Part shown: one piece after another, positions 5,499 through 12,636 of the stretch
Numbering within the stretch: the stretch's first letter is position 1
Layout: each line of letters starts with the position of its first letter
Source: Flavobacteriaceae bacterium
GTDB taxonomy: Bacteria; Bacteroidota; Bacteroidia; Flavobacteriales; Flavobacteriaceae
Assembly: GCA_029247985.1 (NCBI GenBank)
Contig: JAQWKF010000135.1
Location: 1-15,348, forward strand
Direction: 5' to 3'
DNA length: 15,348 nt
Translations under genes and position numbers: made by a program
Notes under the pieces: generated by a model
What the model was told of the DNA's origin: nothing
Seen by the model: the letters and a program-made list of their open reading frames with translations, nothing else
Databases searched by the model: none

Positions 5499-7499
5499 TT
5501 ACAACTTAATAAGTGCATCAAATTCTTCTTCAGAAATGATGCGAACTCCCAAGCTTTCGGCCTTGGTTTTCTTGGCAGGACCCATTTTATCACCAGCCAC
5601 TAAATAGGTGGTGTTTTTTGAAATAGAAGATGAAATCTTACCGCCATGCTGCTCGATAGTAGCCTTTAATTCGTCTCTAGAATACTGACTAAAAACACCT
5701 GAAACCACAAAACGCATTTCTGCAAGCGTATTTGAAGTGGGTTTGGAGGAAATGGCTGCTTCAAGCTGAACACCAGAGGCGCGCAATTGTGAAATAACAA
5801 AAAGGTTATCTACATCTTGGAAGAATGCTACAACACTTTGTGCGATACGTGTGCCTATCTCGTTAACAGCTTCCAAGGCATCAACATCGGCTTGCATCAA
5901 AGCATCTATAGACCCAAAATTTTGGGCTAACTTCTTGGCTACTGTTTGACCCACATACCGAATCCCTAAACCAAATAAAACCCGATGAAAAGGTATGCTT
6001 ACAGAGGCACGAATGGCTTGCACTATATTCCGTGCTGACTTTTCAGCCAATCGATCGAGTGATATAAGGTCTGCTTCAGTTAGAGCGTATAAATCAGCAT
6101 AGCTATTGATGCGGTTATTTTTTATAAGTAATTGTATGGTTTCAGCGCCAAGACCGTCAATATCCATGGCTTTCCGAGAGATAAAATGTGCCACACGACC
6201 CACACGTTGCGGTAAACAACCAGCTGCATTTGGACAATAATGTTGTGCCTCCTCAGGATTTCTTTTTAATGGGGTATTACAAGATGGACAATGGGTTGCA
6301 TAGATAATGGCATGGCTATTAGGCAAACGCTTATTGTGATTGACCGAAGTTATCTTGGGAATAATCTCACCGCCTTTCTCGACGGAGACGGTATCGTTAA
6401 GGTGCAATCCAAGTTCAGAGATAAAATCTGCATTGTGCAAAGATGCCCGCTTGACTATAGTACCGCCCAACAATACGGGCTTTAGCTGCGCCACAGGAGT
6501 AACTGCTCCCGTACGACCTACTTGGTATACCAAATCTTCCAGTTGGGTTTCAACCGCCTCTGCTTTAAACTTATACGCCATGGCCCAACGCGGTGATTTG
6601 GCTGTATACCCAAGTTGCTCTTGGTATGCCAGTTGGTTTACTTTAACCACTACCCCATCAATTTCGTAAGGCAAATTGCTTCGTTCTTGTTCCCAATGGT
6701 CTAAAAAGACAAACACCTCTTGCATATTATGAGCGTGCACAAAATGTTCGGGTACGTAAAAGCCCCATCTTTTGGCTGCTTGCAATGACCCTAGCTGGGT
6801 TTTAAATACGTTTCTGTCAGTAACAATTTGATAGAGAAAGCAATCCAAAGGACGGGCAGCGACCAGCTTGCTGTCTTGCAGTTTTAAACTACCAGACGCC
6901 GTATTCCTAGGATTCATATAAGGCTCCTCTCCTTGGGCTATGCGTTGTTTATTCATTTGATCAAAGCCAGCAAGTGGTAATATAATTTCGCCTCTTATGG
7001 CAAAACGCTGGGGCACATCAGGGGCTGAAATTTGCAAGGGAACACTGTGAATGGTCTTGATGTTTTGGGTTACTTCATCCCCTTGAAATCCGTCACCTCG
7101 TGTAAGGGCCTGCACAAGTTTTCCATTTTCGTAAGTCAGGCTGATAGAAGCACCGTCGTATTTCAATTCACAAGTGTAATCCAAAGATGTCACACCTAGG
7201 TTTTTACACATACGCTGTTCCCAGTCCAATAAATCCTGTCTATTATAGGAATTGTCTAAGGAGTACATACGCTGCTCATGAGCAATGGTGTTGAAATTTT
7301 TAATTACTGCACCGCCAACGCGTTGGGTAGGTGAATTGGCATCAAAAAGAGAAGGGTTTGCATCTTCTAACGCTTGTAGTGTAGCCAGTTTTTCGTCAAA
7401 CTCACGATCCGAAATCACGGGAGCATCTTCTATGTAATAGAGGCGATTATGCTCGTGTAGCTCGGCCCTTAATGCTTGTATTTTTTTTGCTGTATTCAT
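5499..7499 (-). CDS. ligA: NAD-dependent DNA ligase LigA
   Basis: 666 residues, full length. LigA seals nicks in Okazaki fragments and repair intermediates using NAD+. Domains in order: Ia NAD-binding region (about 1-65, with HNRLYYIEDAPVISDREFD), the adenylation domain with the nucleophile Lys113 in ELKYDG, TRGDGFQGDEVTQNI (133-147), RGE (169-171), NPRNTASGSLK (196-206) and DGVVVK (281-286), the OB fold, a Cys4 zinc site (Cys404, Cys407, Cys422, Cys428), helix-hairpin-helix repeats (about 440-565) and a C-terminal BRCT domain (about 590-666, with VVSGVF and KTKAESLGVRIISEEEF). No key residue is missing. The ATG overlaps the prmC stop by 4 bases (ATGA), so the two genes are probably translationally coupled. 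Confidence 0.98.
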   Translation of the reverse strand: MNTAKKIQALRAELHEHNRLYYIEDAPVISDREFDEKLATLQALEDANPSLFDANSPTQRVGGAVIKNFNTIAHEQRMYSLDNSYNRQDLLDWEQRMCKNLGVTSLDYTCELKYDGASISLTYENGKLVQALTRGDGFQGDEVTQNIKTIHSVPLQISAPDVPQRFAIRGEIILPLAGFDQMNKQRIAQGEEPYMNPRNTASGSLKLQDSKLVAARPLDCFLYQIVTDRNVFKTQLGSLQAAKRWGFYVPEHFVHAHNMQEVFVFLDHWEQERSNLPYEIDGVVVKVNQLAYQEQLGYTAKSPRWAMAYKFKAEAVETQLEDLVYQVGRTGAVTPVAQLKPVLLGGTIVKRASLHNADFISELGLHLNDTVSVEKGGEIIPKITSVNHNKRLPNSHAIIYATHCPSCNTPLKRNPEEAQHYCPNAAGCLPQRVGRVAHFISRKAMDIDGLGAETIQLLIKNNRINSYADLYALTEADLISLDRLAEKSARNIVQAIRASVSIPFHRVLFGLGIRYVGQTVAKKLAQNFGSIDALMQADVDALEAVNEIGTRIAQSVVAFFQDVDNLFVISQLRASGVQLEAAISSKPTSNTLAEMRFVVSGVFSQYSRDELKATIEQHGGKISSSISKNTTYLVAGDKMGPAKKTKAESLGVRIISEEEFDALIKL

Positions 7500-8341
7500 C
7501 GATATTCTGCACGAATAAACCGTGGATTTGTTCTAAAATCGTTTCGAAGTACAATATCGGAAAATCCTGCTTGTGTTAAAAGCAAATGAAGCGTTTTCAT
7601 AAGCGGGGCATGTCCTTCTAAATAAATACTGCCCTTGGTATTTAGTTGCTGAGCTGCATAGTTAATAATATGAATAAAGAATTTTAAAGGCGATTTGCCG
7701 GATACAAAAATAGCATGCTCGGGTTCTCGCAAAACGTGAGATGCCGTTTGTGCTTTTTCGAACTCAGGTACGTAGGGAGGGTTTGATATAATGATATCCC
7801 ATTTTTTGTTGGGTAATTGAGCCCCCAACACATCTACAACTTCAAAATTTATAGAAAGCTGATGCTTATTTGCATTTTGTCTCGCTATTGTCAAGGCATC
7901 CATATCAACGTCCCAAGCTGTAACTTCCCAGTTTGGACGTGCGTTCTTAAGCGCTATTGCCACACAACCACTTCCTGTTCCTATATCCAACACTCGAAGT
8001 GGTGTTTCAGCATTGTATGTTGATAGCAACCAATACACCAGTTCTTCTGTTTCGGGACGAGGAATAAGCACCCGTTCATCTACTTTCAACCTGAGCCCTG
8101 CAAATACAACGCTACCTATAATATATTGTATAGGCTCATTATCTAGAAGAGCTTTTAATGCGGTTTGCAATTGCGTTTCTTTCTCTGGCAACAAATATTC
8201 ATTTAATTCGAGTACAACCTGAGCGGGTGTGAAGCCTAAATAGGCCTCACACAACATTTCAAAATGAAGACGAATTTCATCTTGGGTGTACTGTGATGAA
8301 AGTAGCTTTTGGAATTGTGCTCTTTGTTTTTTTAGTGTCAA
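7496..8341 (-). CDS. prmC: Peptide chain release factor N5-glutamine methyltransferase PrmC (HemK)
   Basis: 281 residues, the normal length. PrmC methylates the Gln of the GGQ motif in release factors RF1 and RF2. The N-terminal helical substrate domain (1-90) ends in NEPIQYIIGSVVFAGLRLKV, then RVLIPRPETEELV (90-102) leads into a Rossmann methyltransferase domain: motif I DIGTGSGCVAIA (119-130), acidic DVD (144-146) and catalytic NPPY (187-190). The only suitable start is TTG at 8341. Upstream the frame runs without an ATG to a TAG, and the resulting N-terminus MTLKKQRAQFQKLL fits the family. The gene is divergent from ribD and overlaps ligA by 4 bases. No clear -7 box was found for it. Confidence 0.95.
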   Translation of the reverse strand: MTLKKQRAQFQKLLSSQYTQDEIRLHFEMLCEAYLGFTPAQVVLELNEYLLPEKETQLQTALKALLDNEPIQYIIGSVVFAGLRLKVDERVLIPRPETEELVYWLLSTYNAETPLRVLDIGTGSGCVAIALKNARPNWEVTAWDVDMDALTIARQNANKHQLSINFEVVDVLGAQLPNKKWDIIISNPPYVPEFEKAQTASHVLREPEHAIFVSGKSPLKFFIHIINYAAQQLNTKGSIYLEGHAPLMKTLHLLLTQAGFSDIVLRNDFRTNPRFIRAEYR

Positions 8342-8387
8342 CGTGGGTCTATTGTAAATGAAATCGGATTCGCAAGTAGATATTTGA

Positions 8388-8395
8388 TATTTTTG
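8388..8395 (+). promoter_or_regulatory. Candidate -7 box for ribD (TATTTTTG)
   Basis: An exact TAnnTTTG match in the prmC/ribD divergent gap, 18 bases before the TTG at 8414. If used, transcription would begin near 8399-8402, downstream of the TTG codons at 8384 and 8393. This argues against the longest reading of ribD. No -33 element is evident. Confidence 0.45.
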
Positions 8396-8413
8396 CTAAA
8401 ATACACAATCCCG

Positions 8414-9454
8414 TTGCATCCAACTCACGATACTTTTATGCGCCGTTGTTTGGTCCTAGCTCAGAAGAGCTTAGGACACACCTACCCCAATCCCATGGTG
8501 GGGGCAGTGGTCGTTAAGGAAGGTAAAATTATAGGGGAAGGATGGCATCAAAAGGCCGGAACGGCACACGCCGAAGTGAACGCATTGGCAAAGTTGTCTC
8601 CAAAAACACTCGTTGGCGCTACTTTATATGTAAACCTTGAACCTTGTTCCCATCATGGCAAAACACCCCCATGTTGTGATTTGGTTTTGGCTAAGGGTAT
8701 TAAAAAAGTAGTCATAGGTGCTGCGGATCCCAATCCAAAAGTAGCTGGGCGCGGAATAGCAGCGCTAAAAGCAGCAGGTGTTGAGGTAATCAGTGGCGTA
8801 ATAGAAGAAGCCTGCGTGGAATTAAATAAACGTTTTTATTGTTTTCACACCAAAAAACGACCTTATATTATATTGAAGTGGGCACAAACAGCTGATGGCT
8901 ATATTGCACCTGAAGATTCCAACAAAGGAAAGGTGTTTTGGATTAGTGATGCAGACAGTCAGCAACTCGCACACCGCTGGCGCGCTGAAGAACAGGCCAT
9001 TTTGGTAGGCAGAAAAACAGTAGATGATGACAACCCGCTACTGACAACAAGAAAATGGAATGGCAATAATCCAATCCGACTAGTCATAGACCCCAACAAC
9101 AGCATAAAAGAAAATGCACAAGTATTAAATAGAGACGCAAAAACAGTAGTTTTTAACAACAGCCTCAATAAAATAGAGGGAAATCTTAGCTGGGTTACTG
9201 TTTCAACAAAAGATCCCTTAAAAGGGATACTGGATTGGTGCTTAGATAATGAAATACAGTCCATAATGGTTGAAGGAGGCACAACAACACTTCAAGGATT
9301 CTTAGCATCAAATTTATGGAACGAATGTCGTGTTATTGAAGCAAAAAAACGGATCGAGAAAGGAACCAAGGCTCCACCACAACCACAAGGAAAAAAGACA
9401 TCAAAAAAAATTGTAGGAGATATCCTACATGTTATTGTGAATGAAAGACCTTGA
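8414..9454 (+). CDS. ribD: Bifunctional riboflavin deaminase/reductase RibD
   Basis: 346 residues from the TTG at 8414. RibD deaminates the pyrimidine intermediate and then reduces its ribose side chain in riboflavin synthesis. The deaminase domain has YPNPMVGAVVV and zinc ligands His52 (HAE, with Glu54), Cys78 (PCSHHGKTPPC) and Cys87. The reductase domain begins near residue 140 (RPYIILKWAQTADGYIAP) and includes ILVGRKTVDDDNPLLT, IRLVID and MVEGGTTTLQGFL. The frame is open further upstream (TTG at 8384), and the first ATG is at 8438. The 8414 start yields HPTHDTFMRRC, matching the family N-terminus (HExYMxRC) and putting the zinc residues within 2-3 positions of E. coli RibD. The 3' end overlaps the convergent thioesterase gene by 23 bases. 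Confidence 0.93.
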   Translation: MHPTHDTFMRRCLVLAQKSLGHTYPNPMVGAVVVKEGKIIGEGWHQKAGTAHAEVNALAKLSPKTLVGATLYVNLEPCSHHGKTPPCCDLVLAKGIKKVVIGAADPNPKVAGRGIAALKAAGVEVISGVIEEACVELNKRFYCFHTKKRPYIILKWAQTADGYIAPEDSNKGKVFWISDADSQQLAHRWRAEEQAILVGRKTVDDDNPLLTTRKWNGNNPIRLVIDPNNSIKENAQVLNRDAKTVVFNNSLNKIEGNLSWVTVSTKDPLKGILDWCLDNEIQSIMVEGGTTTLQGFLASNLWNECRVIEAKKRIEKGTKAPPQPQGKKTSKKIVGDILHVIVNERP

Positions 9455-9839
9455 GTAAAAAATCAGGACATTTCATAGCCCTGCGGCTTTGCGCATCAAC
9501 AAAAACCAAACGCGTTGTAGCCGAGGCAATAGATTTTTTTTCCTGATTTTCAATTACATAGGAAAAATCGACATAATATCCGTTTAATTCGTTTAAAGTT
9601 GCATGAACAAAATATGCGTCTTCAAAGTGCAATGGCTTCTTATATTGTATGTTAATATCGACTACGGGGAGCAAAATGCCTTTCTTTTCTAAATCGCCAT
9701 AGCTAACCCCTTGATTCAGTAACCATTCAATTCTTGACTGCTCAAGCGCATATACATATTGTGCATGATGCATAACCCCCATCTGATCAACTTGATGATA
9801 ATGAACGGTTTTATGGATTGTAATATTTTTCTTACTCAT
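9432..9839 (-). CDS. Acyl-CoA thioesterase, 4HBT/YbgC-like hotdog fold
   Basis: 135 residues, the standard size for a single hotdog-fold thioesterase. The N-terminal segment VHYHQVDQMGVMHHAQYVYALEQSRIEWL (about 12-40) is the YbgC/4HBT active-site region: Asp18 in the DxxG loop, His24-His25, and the long helix with Glu33. The strands VDINIQYKKPLHFEDAY and TTRLVFVD complete the fold. Such enzymes hydrolyse acyl-CoA esters in the cytosol; the specific substrate cannot be told from sequence. There is no tol-pal neighbourhood, so a YbgC role is not supported. It is a single gene: convergent with ribD (23-base overlap) and divergent from dnaA. The ATG at 9839 has no Shine-Dalgarno sequence. Confidence 0.88.
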   Translation of the reverse strand: MSKKNITIHKTVHYHQVDQMGVMHHAQYVYALEQSRIEWLLNQGVSYGDLEKKGILLPVVDINIQYKKPLHFEDAYFVHATLNELNGYYVDFSYVIENQEKKSIASATTRLVFVDAQSRRAMKCPDFLLKVFHSQ

Positions 9840-10033
9840 TGTAAGTAATTCATGTCAAAAAAAAAGAATTTTGATGAGCCATAATATGCATAAAACTTTC
9901 TGAAAATTCAATAGGAAAAACACTTTTTTTTAAAAAAAAATAAACACATATTTGTACTGTACAATTAAACCACTAAAAACCCCAAATTTTATACATTAAT
10001 TGTTACAACAAAACGTTTCAACCAATAGTAAAA
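9840..10033. promoter_or_regulatory. Divergent regulatory region upstream of dnaA
   Basis: This 194-base gap is the longest non-coding stretch in the window and strongly AT-rich. It holds a run of eight T followed by nine A (9924-9940), an A9 tract near 9859-9867, and a 13-base inverted repeat TTGTACtGTACAA at 9952-9964. CATATTTG at 9947-9954 is one mismatch from the TAnnTTTG -7 box and would give dnaA a leader of about 75 bases. I see no match to the DnaA box TTATCCACA on either strand, so nothing here supports a replication origin or classical DnaA autoregulation. Confidence 0.5.
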
Positions 10034-11461
10034 ATGCAAAAATCCGCTAACAGCGTTTGGGGTAATTGTTTGAATTTTGTTAAAGACAATATTCACAATC
10101 AAGCTTTTAAGACTTGGTTCGATCCTATTAAACCATTGAAACTAAACGGCGACGCCCTCAGTGTTGAGGTTCCAAGTAAATTTTTCTACGAGTGGCTTGA
10201 AGAACACTATCTTGAAATTTTAAAAGTTGCACTCACAAAAGAACTAGGCCAAGGCGCTAGGCTTGTTTATGTTATCCGAATGGAAAATACATTTGGCAGC
10301 AAACAAGCATTTACAGAAAGCATCCCTAGCCAAAACAAAGGACGCATTAAAGTACAAAATGTTGAAGCGCCTCTTCAAGCTCAAAGCGCTGAACTAAAAA
10401 ATCCATTTGTAATTCCTGGAATCCGCAACCTCAAGGTAGAATCGCAATTAAATCCAAGTTATAACTTTGAAAACTTTTTAGAAGGGGATGCCAACCGATT
10501 GGCAAGATCAGCTGGTATTGCAGTAGCCAACAAGCCTGGCGGTACTTCTTTCAATCCGCTGCTCATTTTTGGCGGCGTTGGTCTTGGAAAAACCCATCTT
10601 GCTCATGCCATAGGAGTTGACATAAAAAGTAAATATCCAGAAAAGACTGTTTTATATATTTCAGCAGAGAAATTTACACAACAATATATAGAAGCCGTTA
10701 AGAAAAATACCCGAAACGATTTTATTCATTTTTATCAAGTAATGGACGTCCTTATTATAGACGATGTTCAATTCTTTTCTGGAAAAACAGGAACGCAAGA
10801 TGTTTTCTTCCACATTTTCAACCACTTACACCAAAACGGTAAGCAAGTTATCTTGACTTCCGACAAGGCACCCGTTGACATGCAAGACATTGAGCAACGA
10901 TTGCTATCGCGATTCAAGTGGGGACTCTCTGCAGAATTGCAACGTCCAGACTACGAAACACGGATTTCAATTCTCAAAAACAAATTGTACCGTGACGGCG
11001 TTGAAATGCCAGATGAAATCATCGACTTTGTTGCCAAATCTGTCAAAACAAATGTGCGCGAACTCGAAGGTGCCATCATATCGCTTATCGCTCAGGCATC
11101 TTTTAACAGAAAAGAAGTTACCCTTGAGCTGGCCAGACAGATCGTTGAGAAATTTGTACGCAATACCAAGAGAGAAGTATCTATCGACCACATTCAAAAA
11201 GTGGTGTCGGAATATTTCCAAATGGACGTAACTACACTGCAGTCAAAAACACGAAAACGCCATATTGTGCAAGCAAGGCAATTGGCCATGTTCTTTGCTA
11301 AAAAAATGACCAAGGCTTCACTCGCCAGTATTGGCTCTAAAATTGGACACCGCGACCACGCCACGGTGCTTCACGCCTGCAAAACTGTTGATAACCTTGC
11401 ATTTACTGACAAGCAGTTTCGCAAATATGTGGACGATCTAAATAAGAAACTTTCCAATTAA
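10034..11461 (+). CDS. dnaA: Chromosomal replication initiator protein DnaA
   Basis: 475 residues, full length. DnaA binds origin sites and opens the duplex to start replication. Domain I (1-85) has SVWGNCLNFVKDNIHNQAFKTWFDPIKP; a short linker domain II follows. Domain III, the AAA+ ATPase, begins near PSYNFENFLEGDAN (141-154) and contains Walker A GGVGLGKTH (180-188), Walker B VLIIDDVQFF (239-248), TSDKAP (275-280) and RLLSRFKWGL (289-298) with the arginine finger region. Domain IV, the DNA-binding helix-turn-helix, has KTRKRHIVQARQLAMF and the signature IGHRDHATVLHACKTV (437-452). No key residue is missing. It heads a rightward operon, with the phosphatase starting 3 bases after its stop. 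Confidence 0.98.
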   Translation: MQKSANSVWGNCLNFVKDNIHNQAFKTWFDPIKPLKLNGDALSVEVPSKFFYEWLEEHYLEILKVALTKELGQGARLVYVIRMENTFGSKQAFTESIPSQNKGRIKVQNVEAPLQAQSAELKNPFVIPGIRNLKVESQLNPSYNFENFLEGDANRLARSAGIAVANKPGGTSFNPLLIFGGVGLGKTHLAHAIGVDIKSKYPEKTVLYISAEKFTQQYIEAVKKNTRNDFIHFYQVMDVLIIDDVQFFSGKTGTQDVFFHIFNHLHQNGKQVILTSDKAPVDMQDIEQRLLSRFKWGLSAELQRPDYETRISILKNKLYRDGVEMPDEIIDFVAKSVKTNVRELEGAIISLIAQASFNRKEVTLELARQIVEKFVRNTKREVSIDHIQKVVSEYFQMDVTTLQSKTRKRHIVQARQLAMFFAKKMTKASLASIGSKIGHRDHATVLHACKTVDNLAFTDKQFRKYVDDLNKKLSN

Positions 11462-11464
11462 GAC

Positions 11465-11920
11465 ATGACTACCAAGGTGCTTATGGTGTGTTTGGGTAAT
11501 ATTTGCCGATCACCACTAGCCGAGGGCATCATGCGGAAACTCACCAACAATTCTGATTTTCTAATAGATTCTGCTGGTACGGCAAACTACCACTTAGGCG
11601 CAGCACCAGATCACAGGAGTATTGCTATTGCAGCCTTGCACGATATTGACATCAGCAGCCAACAAGCACGACAACTAACGCCTGCCGATTTAGATGCTTT
11701 TGATCACATATTGGTCATGGATGAAGAAAACCTTTCCAATGCCCTAGCCCTTTGTACTTCAAAAGCACAACGCAATAAAATTGTGCTTATTACCTCCGCA
11801 AGCGAGGTGGAGGCTTCACATATTCCCGATCCCTATTACGGTGGAGCTGATGGATTTGCCCGTGTTTATGAACTCCTGCATGATTGTTGCAGCAAATGGT
11901 TAATGAAACACACCAAATGA
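11465..11920 (+). CDS. Low-molecular-weight protein tyrosine phosphatase
   Basis: 151 residues. The P-loop CLGNICRS (9-16) gives the family CX5R motif with nucleophile Cys9 and Arg15, followed by SPLAEGIMR. The general acid Asp122 lies in DPYYGG (122-127). No signal peptide, so cytosolic. The fold and length match LMW-PTP/arsenate reductase-like phosphatases; presence of the aromatic DPYY motif favours tyrosine phosphatase. Bacterial members often act on tyrosine kinases for exopolysaccharide, but no such kinase or wza-like gene is nearby, so the substrate is unknown. It begins 3 bases after dnaA and overlaps the methyltransferase start by 4 bases (ATGA), so all three genes are probably co-expressed. 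Confidence 0.93.
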   Translation: MTTKVLMVCLGNICRSPLAEGIMRKLTNNSDFLIDSAGTANYHLGAAPDHRSIAIAALHDIDISSQQARQLTPADLDAFDHILVMDEENLSNALALCTSKAQRNKIVLITSASEVEASHIPDPYYGGADGFARVYELLHDCCSKWLMKHTK

Positions 11921-12636
11921 GCACACAAACAACAGGACGTCTTTATTTAATTCCAAATGTATTGGGCGACACGGCGCCTCTTGAAGTAATGCCCATATCG
12001 GTCAAAAAAACCATTGAGGCTTTACGCTGTTTTGTTTTTGAAAAAGAAAAAGCAGGTCGGGCGTTTGTCAAAAGTATTAGTCCAAACATACCCCAAGACA
12101 CGATTACCGTTCACTTACTCAATAAATTCACAACCGAAGAAGACATAACTGCCATGCTCGAACCCCTTCAAAATGGGCAAAACATGGGTTTAATCACAGA
12201 TGCGGGTTGTCCGGGCGTTGCAGATCCAGGGGCAGCACTTGTTGCGCGAGCGCACATTAACAACATTCGAGTTATTCCACTGGTAGGGCCCTCTTCCATA
12301 CTATTAGCGGTAATGGCAGCCGGGCTCAACGGCCAATCTTTTGCCTTTAATGGCTATTTGCCCATCGATAAAGCTGAACGCAGAAAAGCCATTAAAGCCT
12401 ATGAAAAAAAATCCATTGAACTAAATCAAACGCAAGTATTTATCGAAACTCCTTATCGAAACATGGCGCTTTTGAATGAATTAAGCAAGGGATTAAGACC
12501 CAAAACACAACTCAGTGTGGCCTGTGATATCACACTGCCAACAGAATTTATCAAAACAGCAACTGCTGAGGTATGGCGCAACAACAAAGAAGACTTACAT
12601 AAGAGGCCTGCCGTTTTTTCCTTACTTGGCGGCTAA
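11917..12636 (+). CDS. RsmI-like SAM-dependent methyltransferase (tetrapyrrole methylase fold)
   Basis: 239 residues from the ATG at 11917, which overlaps the phosphatase stop as ATGA. An upstream in-frame ATG at 11884 would add 11 residues lying inside the phosphatase gene. The pattern GRLYLIPNVLGD (7-18), ITDAGCPGVADPG (93-105), IPLVGPSSILLAVMAAGL (120-137) and FNGYLP (144-149) is that of RsmI, which methylates the ribose of 16S rRNA C1402. However, the RsmI segment AEDTRxT is replaced by FEKEKAGRAF (41-50), and the protein is about 45 residues shorter, lacking the RsmI C-terminal helical domain. It is thus probably the second, divergent RsmI-like paralogue seen in Bacteroidota; its substrate is unproven. 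It is convergent with mltG. Confidence 0.8.
   Translation: MSTQTTGRLYLIPNVLGDTAPLEVMPISVKKTIEALRCFVFEKEKAGRAFVKSISPNIPQDTITVHLLNKFTTEEDITAMLEPLQNGQNMGLITDAGCPGVADPGAALVARAHINNIRVIPLVGPSSILLAVMAAGLNGQSFAFNGYLPIDKAERRKAIKAYEKKSIELNQTQVFIETPYRNMALLNELSKGLRPKTQLSVACDITLPTEFIKTATAEVWRNNKEDLHKRPAVFSLLGG

Noticed and set aside
5309..5509. Plus-strand open frame of 66 codons spanning the ligA/DUF6913 gap
   Set aside because: It overlaps the start of the DUF6913 gene, the promoter box and the ligA end; no family pattern.
10011..10018. AAACGTTT upstream of dnaA as a site shared with the bamD-side palindrome
   Set aside because: The same core occurs in several coding places (for example near 3083, 3612 and 8828), so it is not specific.
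9840..10033. Possible replication origin next to dnaA
   Set aside because: AT-rich with A tracts, but no DnaA box (TTATCCACA or close variant) on either strand; TTATACATT near 9989 is too poor a match.
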